A DNA stretch of 64,000 bases. It comes from Plicaturopsis crispa FD-325 SS-3. Its lineage: Eukaryota > Basidiomycota > Agaricomycetes > Amylocorticiales > Amylocorticiaceae. Numbering within the stretch: position 1 is the first letter of the stretch; every line of letters begins with the position of its first letter. Position numbers and translations under genes: made by a program. The stretch lies in assembly GCA_000827205.1 (NCBI GenBank), contig KN832561.1, positions 31,507-95,506 of the forward strand, written 5' to 3'. Below are positions 48,366 through 57,900 of the stretch, in pieces. Below the pieces are notes generated by a model. It was not told where the DNA came from and made no database searches. It worked only from the letters and a program-made list of their open reading frames with translations.

Positions 48366-49144
48366 GATGGTCAAGTCCAAAACTCATCGATCTCCTTGTT
48401 GAGTAATATTGCGATAGCGGAAGCGTGTTTCAAATTTCTGCGAGGCTGCGGTACCGTTCGGCGGTGCTTGCCTATCTGGAGTTGAGTGCGAGTCATGAGG
48501 ATGTTGCCATCTTGACATGGAAATGGTCTTTCATCGTAAAGCCGAGAGCAGGTGCTACGCTATGCAATACTGCTCTCGGCGGGTGTTGGGGCCCGGGAAT
48601 TCAGAGGCTTGAGTCTGAGCAAAGCTGTCCAGCGGCAAGGAGTTACGGTCGAGGACTCCGAGACGTAATGGAGTCCATTGGTGCAAACAGGTCCCAGGGG
48701 TCACTTCTATCCGAGTTCCGGGGTCATGAGCTCTCAGACTCACCTCGACCTTCAAACTGCTTCACGGCAGGGCCCGGGAGCACAAACTCCATTCTCAGGC
48801 TCGCGATACCATATGAGCAAGTTCCTCTAAAGATGTCTCTACGCTTGCACATATTCTGTTCTGAAGGACATACTCATAGCCCGATGATTCCAGAAGCAGA
48901 CGTAGTATGTCAGTAGCGTGTATCCTTAGCATGCACCAAACGTGCGCGACAATGAAGCATAAATTCCACAGATACGACATCGCTTGCAGTACATTGAATT
49001 CAAGGAGGGAGGAGGGAGTACAAACTGAGGTATATGCTGATAAGAAGTGTAAAATACGAAAGATTGGCAGTACTATATGTAAGCGACGACACCACTCCGA
49101 GGCCAAGGGTTCCAACCGAGTTAGCCAGGATCATTCGCTCACGA
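48366..49144. other. Intergenic region, part of the tandem duplication
   Basis: Blocks near 48695-48730 and 48935-48960 resemble 52170-52205 and 52390-52415 (for example CAGGGGTC..., TTCGGGGTCAT-like and ACCAAACGTG). The duplicated unit therefore includes the upstream regions of both fusion genes. No gene was called. Confidence 0.5.
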
Positions 49145-51896
49145 CTACAGCCCCGAATAAATATATAAATCGTTGATTGCCCTCGACTGATCCATAGTGA
49201 GAGGGCGCACAACGACGGTATCCTGAAGCAAAGGGCTACGCTTGAACGCCGTGGTGAGGGCTTCCGGCTGGAGATCGACCAATGTGAGGCGCGTAAGCTC
49301 AGAAAAGGCAAACCTAAATCGTTGATGCCTCCTACGCGTGTGCCGGTTCATGTACAGCCACTTAATAGTGGACAGTGTCAAGGACCGGCAAGCGGGGAAT
49401 AGCGATGCTGTTGGGGCGACGGCGGCATCGAGAAATGCCATGAGTCTCATCCATTGGCTATCGCTGGGGGCAGAAATTTCCAGGGACTGAACAGCCGACG
49501 TATCAACGAACGAGTGGAAGTTGGCGAATATGGTAGGCACCCTTGTCCCATTTACGGCGGCCCATTCGAGCGACAGCAACGAGCTGCCTACTAGGCGTAT
49601 ATCGCTATCCGGGTGATCATACCTCGTGTTGCGTATGCTCAAGTGTCGCAAACGACGGAACAGAGGAAGTCGATCGTCCCCATTGCCCTCCGTGAGGCGG
49701 TCCTTTGCGAGGATTTGCGGGTTCCACGTAATATTGGTGCAGCATCGAATATCAAGCGTCTCGAGGTACGCGGGGTTGAGATTGTGAAGCAGCGAGTAGG
49801 TGCAATTGAGATAGCCTTGGATCCGACAGTACCGGAGCGACGGACAGCCCTTAAGGCCAAAGTGTCGCTCCATGAACCCTCGCGGAAGGCACTCTGCTAT
49901 GTACGCAACGTCAGAGACGATGATTTCTGCACTCTCAAGATGTGGAGAGCCATCAAGGTCGATATCCGTAGCCATAGCTTTGAAATCGGCAAACGGGGCG
50001 GTTATGCCAACGTGCCGTGCGCGCGAGACCGAGCTCCCTAGGATGCGCATGAAGCGGCGATGACATGTTCCGGCGTATTCCCCCAAATTGAGGGTCAACG
50101 ACAGGCCGAGATCGCGAGAACGGTCAAGTAGATCCTGCAAGAGATCGGCGCAGGGGTCCCGCAAATGCCAAGTTCTGAAGGCTAGTTGCGACCATAGAGC
50201 CGGGACGTCGAAACTCACGCCCCTCCAGCGCTTGCAAACATGGGACAACACGATTGACGAGGTGGGAAGAAGTGCGTGCGGCTCAAGAATGCAGAGCTCG
50301 AAGACATCGGCAAGGAGTTCGCTCGGAAGCCACTGGATAGAACAGACCTCGTTTTGAGTTTGTGCGTTGTTAGTGGGGAAGAATCCATCGCCATTGGGAA
50401 TGCATCTCTTCGCAATTTTGCTGGTGGCATACGAGATGGCGATGTCCCGGTCCATCTTTGCCCATTTGTCGAGCCGATGAATCGTCTTCACGTCGAGATC
50501 GATGATCGTGACACGCCCCGAGGAAGCCGCCGAGGCACTCGTGGGCTCGTGAAGGGGACGGAGCATGACAGAGCAGTCCTTGAAGGTCGCAGACAGTAGA
50601 TACGCCATGACATGGTATCTCAGCATGCATTTGGGGATATTGGGCAACGGCCCTCGTATGCGTCCCTCCACACTTCGGTCCAGTATCACACGTGCAAAGC
50701 GCCCGGCGGCACTGTTTGCAGAGTCCTCTAGCGAGACATCCAGATACGAGGGTCTCTCTGTGCCGAGGGCACGGAGGTGCGAGAGCCAGGCGTCCGAAGT
50801 TAGATAGGCTTCGAGGAAATCCGCCCACATGTCGGGGGCTGGTTCAGGTTCGGTGAGCTCAATGAGTCGCGGGCCATCGACGGGAAACGTTTGAGGAAGG
50901 TCAGAAGGAAAGGTCAGATGGACAATTTGTTCGACGTCAAGCGGATCTAGCGAGCGCTGAAGATGGGATATTGTGCGCAAGACGGGAGTGCCGAGAAGAG
51001 TTGGTACGATCAGCTCTATGAACGCGTCGCGGAGCTTGGTCGTATCCGTGTCATCAGCAGAAATCCCGAGAGCATCATGCAATGCGTCGACCTGAGCAGT
51101 GAAGTGAGTCGGGGTCCCCTAGTGATCGACAACAGGAGCTTACATTGGCCGGAGATATGGCTTTACCATACACAAACAACCGAAGATTGTTTACAGTGCC
51201 CTCGGTTCGCATCCACGTATCCCACAATGCGCCGACGGCCGCTCGTACGCGCATCGGGGACGTAGAGAAAAGATCAAGCGGGCAGTACGTCGTCGGTAGA
51301 CCCTTCGTGTGCGCGTGCATACAGAAACGGCATGTACGCGTCTTCGCAAGAGCTGTTGCGGGAGAGAGATGCCCCGTGTTGGGAAGAAACGCCCATTTTG
51401 GCTGCAGAGATGCAACGTAAACGGTCAGAAAGCTAGCCAGGATTGTACAGACGAGATTGTAAGTACTCGCCTTGATTTCGACGGCCAACTTCTCACTGCC
51501 CACCAAGTCCGGTGAAAGCACTGCAGTATTGCATGCCACGTCGATGACTTTTGCCTGTCGTCTCTCCCCAGGCCGCTCCACTGACGCGTCATGTACGCGC
51601 GCGAACCTCTCCACCCACTCTCGATCCAGCGGCACACTCTCGAGCTTGGTCAGCCACTGCGGATCCACAACACGCTCTATCACGGTCCGGTGGAATTCGG
51701 CCGCGTCGAGTACGGCCGTGGCCTCTTCCGCGGGTGCATCAAGAGGCGCTTTGCGCATCCTGAGTACGGTGCCCGAGAATCGAGGGTGCGGGGCACCGAT
51801 GTATGAGAACACGATGGTAGAGCCACCCTCTGCGACGTACCGCCAGTCCGAAGGGGCTGTATCTGCAAGTGGCGCGTGCTGTTGGTCTGAGTCCAT
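49145..51896 (-). CDS. IPF2: second IPK1-like/F-box/LRR fusion, tandem paralogue
   Basis: Exons 51471-51896, 51144-51401 and 49145-51091 give about 876 residues. The first two exons have exactly the same lengths as in IPF1 (426 and 258 nt). Motifs repeat: YVAEGGSTIVFSY, VEIK|PKWAFLP, CRFCMH, FKDCSVML, IIDLDVKTIHRLDKWAKMD, then the F-box (IQWLPSELLADVFELCIL... LSHVCKRWRGVSFDVPALWSQL) and the LRR-like region. Intron 1 (51402-51470, 69 nt) has a GC donor (GCGAGT), and its length keeps the frame, so unspliced RNA would add 23 residues between EIK and PKW. The gene lies 780 bp upstream of IPF1 on the same strand. Confidence 0.85.
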
Positions 51897-53685
51897 GTCG
51901 ATTCGACCCAAACCTCTCGGTCGGTGAAGCTAACTTATGTATACGCGACGGTGTCCTTGGTTGACGAGTTCGGACCTTTCAAGAGCTTCACAAAGTATTG
52001 AAAGCAAGCAGAAAGTAATGTGGTCGACAGAATGTATATTCTAGATTGAGCAAGGACCAAGGTCAAGTCGTGGAAGGGAGGGGATCGACAAAAAGCGAAG
52101 GCGGTACATAGAGTAGTAATCGGATTTCGCCGCGGCGGCCGCAGTCCTGCGCAAGTGACCAGGACTGCCAGGGGTCTCACATATCCGGGTTTCGGGGTCA
52201 TATTTCTCTCGTCAGCTGCGGCCGCGTGCCGTTGCTGGAACAAACGACGAGCTCAAGGTTTCGCGACACAACGCCAAGAAGTTCTTTTGAATCTGTCCTT
52301 CCTCCTGCGCATACGTCCTGGCTGCTTCTGTGGACTCAAAAATAGCAGCCCCGGACTCCGAGCACGAGTTATCGATGTGTCTGTAGGGCGTACCAAACGT
52401 GTACGACAACGAGGCTCATCTTCGTCGAATGGTCGCATGCATGTAGGCAATCTTTACCAACAGTCTTTCTTCCATTGGGATAGGGTGAGTCGCTTGAGAA
52501 TCTTTGACGCAGCACACGCTGACAAGTAGACAGAGTAGAAAGGCTTTCTTCTCAATGCGACCGTGCCTTCAATTGCAGAAACGATACGAAGTGCATCCCT
52601 CCAGGTGCATCCAACCGTCTCTACTACCGCTTACCATGACTATGGGGGCTGCCATACACATCCTCGTAAACGAAACCTCATCGAAATCCTAGAGTGCTAC
52701 GAGTCCGCGCGCGGCTTCCCCACAATGTCGCTGGTTCTCCGCCCGTCTATGCAAGGGTCGGAGTGTCGTTGTGGTTATGCCTGTCTTCTGGACGGCCCTC
52801 AACTTCTAGCTACCGCACATCCGCAAGATGAGCCGACCGCTGCTGCAGGCCTCCTCGTGCGCTTGTTCACTTGTGCATAACATCGATATCTATCAGAGTC
52901 TCTAGTGGAGAGCTCTTTCATAGGCCTCTTGAACCAGGATTCTGGACGATGCTCATTGCTCGCATGACTTTATCCAGTACATCCCGAGGTTTCCCGGGAG
53001 TATGTGGCATATTTGTCGGGCGTGTTTTCGTGATACGGCGTAAAGCTATGTCTAGCTCTGTACGATTTGATTGAGGGCTCTTCATCAGCACGTATTCACG
53101 CTGTACACATCATGTATCAACAGGTTCGATATGTTTCCCTCGAGATATTTTACCATGGTACGGTAGGCTAGAGGCTCCACTGCCAATTTTCTTTCATGCA
53201 AGCCGCTGAAATGTTTCAGTATAAGTACTCTCGTTGCACTTCGGCTTACTCTTAGGCCCTGGCCGGTGTCCGAGGATGCTTCGCAATGCTCAAACTTATG
53301 TTTTCTTTAGAAACGCTTCTGTTGCACCCGCGTTGTCCCGCGACTGTATCGCTTTGTGGCGTATGACTTTGTATCAGTGCCAGTAGTGTCCCAGGCTACC
53401 TCCGAATCCATGGCCAGTACGCGTTTCCTTCGTCCTTTCCTCGTCCTTCCTGCTCGAACTGTTCTGACGCCGCAAAAATAAAGATATTGGTGTGCATTTC
53501 GGCGATGCTGTCATCGCAGCAGCAACAGCGGAGACAAAACTATATTTAGGCCCCTGGATCATCGTGGTGATGCGGGGTGCAGGATCTCCTTGCGTCGCAC
53601 AGCCAGCACCACAAGTTCCCTTAAAACCTCGTTGCTGCCCACTTTGCACGCTCGACAAGCCCCCATCGTCGATTTTCCGTAAAAC
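51897..53685. other. Intergenic region between IPF2 and the aminotransferase gene
   Basis: The left part (to about 52450) belongs to the duplicated flank described at 48366-49144. From 52.5 to 53.4 kb only short frames without recognisable motifs are present. The last 300 bp are the likely aminotransferase promoter. Confidence 0.4.
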
Positions 53686-54628
53686 ATGCCCAACCACACC
53701 GACAGTCTCAGATCGACTCCGATCCCGTCTCGCGCGGGTACACCCAGCTTCAGAGACGTCGTTCGCGATGTGATCAAGAATTTCAAGCACGAAAAAGAGT
53801 CGGAGGCCCACCAGGTGCGCTTGCTGTATCCGATCGGATGCAAAACGTCGCGCTGACGCGATCGATGTAGATTTTCCGTGAGGCAGCGGGCCATCAGCCC
53901 AAAGGCGTGCTGCCACAGACCATCAATCCAGTGAGTCCCGTCCAGATCGATGGCAGTCTACCCGACATACTCTGACCACTGCACCAGGATGAAGAGACGG
54001 TGCCAGGCATCCTGCACCCGGGCTCGACGGGCGTGATCTACTGCTCCGACCGCGCGATGGCGAACGGCTTCAACTACGCGTCCTCGCACGAATGGGCGAA
54101 CCTCGGGCAGGGCGCGCCGGAGGTCGGGCCCATCCCCGACGCGCCGCCGCGCCCGACGACGCTCGCGATGCCGCTCGACAGCCTCGAGTACGCGCCGACG
54201 ACAGGCGTGAAGGCGCTGCGCGAGACCGTCGCGAAGATGTACAACGAGACGTACCGGGAGGGCATGGAGAGCCAGTACACGTACGAGAACGTGTGCATTG
54301 TACCGGGTGGGCGTGCCGGACTCAGTCGTGTCGCTGCGGTGATCGGGGACGTGTATACTGTGTGCACATTCAGTGTTACTCTGAGAGCTTTGGCTGACGC
54401 TGGGGCAGTCGTATCAAATTCCGGACTACACAGCGTACGATCAGGTGCTGGGTGCATTCAAGCGACTTGTACCGGTTCCCACTGCGTGCGTGTTTCCCCA
54501 ATCTATTTTACGCTTGAAATTATTGAACCACTATTTTCAGCCTCGAAGCGGAGGTAAATCTTTTGTTCGGCCACTCAAGCGTCGTTCTAACCGGCTACGT
54601 TTTTATAGAATAACTACCGCCTTGACAT

Positions 54629-54762
54629 TGAGGAAGGGGACGCCGGGGGCAAGCGAGGAGATGGTGGAACTGATGATGATGATGACTATGCGACTACAGG
54701 ATGGATCTACGAGGCCGCAGCCAAACAACTACAAACACCGCTCGTCGACTCCAGCAGCCACA
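54629..54762 (-). repeat. 3' LTR of the retrotransposon
   Basis: 134 bp, identical to the 5' LTR. It happens to read as an open frame continuous with the interrupted exon. Confidence 0.93.
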
Positions 54763-54914
54763 AGTCCCCTCCTCCAAGCAACGCGCGCGTCCTCGTGCGC
54801 GGACTAGCTAAAGTCCTAGTGTAAGTAGTCGGTGGTGGGTAGAGTAATGTACGCTATGTGGGGATGGTATGATATACTTTCTACAGTAGATACGTGATGT
54901 CGGTATGATATAAA

Positions 54915-57900
54915 CTAATCAGAATTTGTTGTAAAGAAGTCATCGGGGAGGAAGTGGGATTGGGAGGATCGGTATGTGCGGGCGAGGGTAGAGTTCGGGT
55001 TGAGTACGAAGCCTCTGAGTAGGCGGGCGTGATGTTCTCCTGGGACGGGGGTTCCGTCGAGTGTGGCAAGGCAGTAGGAGTTGAGGGCGCGGCTCGCGAC
55101 AACGCGTGGTGCTGACCAGCGGGGCATCATTTTCTTCGCGAGCTGGAAAGTTCCGTCCCACGTCGGGTCGTAGACTTGGACAAGGTCACCAGGCTCGAAG
55201 GTGATGGGGTAAACTTTGTCGTCGAACGACTCCTTCCTGCGGTCCGAATCGACGATGTGGTTTGCCATTGCTTCGTCGCGCAGGATCATGGCCAACACCA
55301 TCCTATCCTCAATGTCCTCCGGAGTCGGTTCAGGGGCAGTCTCTGGGTCGACGCGGGCCTGTTTGGGTGCAAACGAGCGACCGAAAAGAATTTCGCGTGG
55401 CGTATAGCGCGTCCCTGGCACGATATGGTCGTTGAGGAATGAAATCGCGTCGTCGAAATCATCCGGCCAGGGGTACCCTATTTTCGCTGGGTCCGGTTTC
55501 GCGGCGTCTTCCTCGTTAAGGTCGGGTGCTGCCATCCTCTTCAACCGGGAGATCAACCGGCTATTGGTGCCCTCGATCTTGCCGTTGACCCAGGGGGCCA
55601 GCCGCGGTGTCGTCGTGTGCTGTATCCCAAGGGTGGAGCAGGCGTCTGCGACTTCTTTGTTCACAAAGTGCGTACCGTTGTCTGTCTGCCAGACTGTGGG
55701 CTTCGCGTATGCTCTGCAGATCTCGCGGAGGAAATCCGTCGTCGTTTTCCCCGTCCCATCCGTCTTCAGTTTCTTGCCCCAAACGAAGCCGGATGCTGCA
55801 TCTGTGAACAGGAGGACCTCTTTATACTTGCCCTTCCCTGCCGGGAGTTTGAGGTAGTCGGCCATGAGGAGTTCGAACGGCTGCCCGCGAATAATAGGCT
55901 GTAACAGCGCATTGAGCCGTATTGCACCGAAGTTTTTGCACGGGCCGCATGCTAACGCCGCCAGGCGCGTGTCCGAATCGATGTGGGGCCAGAAGTACCG
56001 GTCGCGCAGCCACAACTTCGTTATGTCGACGTCCCAATGACCGTTCTCCGTGTGTGCTTTCAGCGCGGTGTTGAAGCCTTCCCTCGCTGGTATGCACTCC
56101 ACTCGGGCAACGCGTCGTGAGTGCTTGTCGCCCACTTTCCACAGCCTGCCGTCCTCGATCATGTATTCTTGTGCTCGCTTGTGGACATGCCGACGGGCTT
56201 TGATCGATTGGCCCACCGGAGTCCCGAGGAGGTGATCGAGGATTGGGGTGAAGTAGTCGTCGCCGCGAAATCGCTCTCGCAGGTCTGGTTCCCGGTTTAC
56301 CGCCGCCGCGCTTGTGACTACCGTCATGAGATGCCACAAACTGTTGGTCATCCCCGAGGTTGCATGCCAGTCCGCTGCCACAGACCAGCTGCTCCCATCG
56401 CCTTCGCGCACTCCCGGCCCAAATCCACGACTCAGTGCATCAGCGACCGGGTTTAGTGTCCCTGGGCGATGCTGTACGTCCACAATTCGGTGCGATAGGA
56501 TAAATTGCTGCCATCGTGCGTGTGTCGAGCTTAACGAGTCCTTCACCAGCAGGTCCCGCAACGCCTGGCAGTCGGTGACAATGATTATCGGCGATCCGAA
56601 AATGGTCTTCGCAAAGTGGTCCAATGCGAATTTCAGCGCTGCGAACTCCAGGAGGAAAGGTTCGTACCGCCTCTCGCTCTGCGAGGTTCGCTTTGAGCAG
56701 AATGCGATTGGGAACCAGGTTTTCCGGACGGCTCCGTTGTCTAGCGTCTCGGTGAACTCCTGTTCCAGGACACCGCCGAATCCGAGGAGAGATCCGTCTG
56801 TCGTTACTCGGAAGGGACGGCCGTCATATATGGGTGCTTTCAGGACAGGGTCGCTTGTGATCGCGACTTTGAGTGCAAGGAACGCCTCTTCGCATTCCTC
56901 TGTCCATCTTGCACCCAGCACTGTCTCGTTCAGGTACCGCCTGTAATTCCCTTTCCTTGGCGTCTTCCCTCGCTTTGCTGCTCTCGCCTGCGCCGCTGCC
57001 TCCGATTCCTTCTGCGCTTGCCCGTGCAGGTCCGTCAGCGGTGCAGCTATCGACCCGAAGCCCTTAATGAGGTGCCGGAAGTAGTTCGTTAGGCCCATGA
57101 ACTCCGAGACGTGGAGCAGTGTTTGCGGTCTCGGGTAATCGATGACTGCTGCCACTTTATCGAGGTTAGGTTTTATCCCTTCCTTGGATATGCGTGCGCC
57201 GGCAAAAACGAACTCTGACTGAAATAGCTTCATCTTTGCAGGCGCCAGCGACAGCCTGTGTTCCCTGCATCTCTGAAGGAACTTACGCAGTACGATGGTA
57301 TGGTCTTCGTATGTGTCGCTCGCAAAAGCTATGTCGTCCATCCAGTTTTCGAGGTCTCGCCCGATCATATCTGCGAGCGCGAAGGCTACCATCTCGCAGA
57401 ATGTGGTCGGTGTCCCGGTGAGCCCAAACGGCATTCGCAGGTACACGTAGTAGCCGCGCCCTTCGACGTGGAACGCTGTGTACGGTACTGCCTCGTCGTC
57501 CATCGCTATGGCGTGGTACCCTGCTGCGAGGTCCATTACCGACCCGTACCGCTTCCCTGATACGCTCTGCTGTTTCTCTTTCAGGTCTCCGGGTGGGAAG
57601 TTCGGGATTTGGGTCGCCTCGTTCACCTTCCGGTAAGCGTGCGTGACTCGCCATTTCAATGTTGGGGTGTTGACCGTGCCGTCGTCAGATGACTGGAAGG
57701 ACTCCTCCGCCGGGACGTCTGTCGGCGCCTCCTCAAACACTGGTTGGCGTCCTGCTTTACGCAGCTCTTCGTTGCACCGCCGTACCACCTCGGATCGCGT
57801 CATGCCCGTTTTCCCTGCGTCTTTGGGAACTAGCTTCGTCGGCGAGACACATTTGACGAAGTCGGACTGCACTCTCGCAACGATGCCGGCTTTCTCCATC

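Noticed and set aside
48425-48916. A 163-residue plus-strand frame between the two fusion genes
   Set aside because: The matching duplicated region at 52.1-52.5 kb does not keep the frame, so it is probably promoter sequence.
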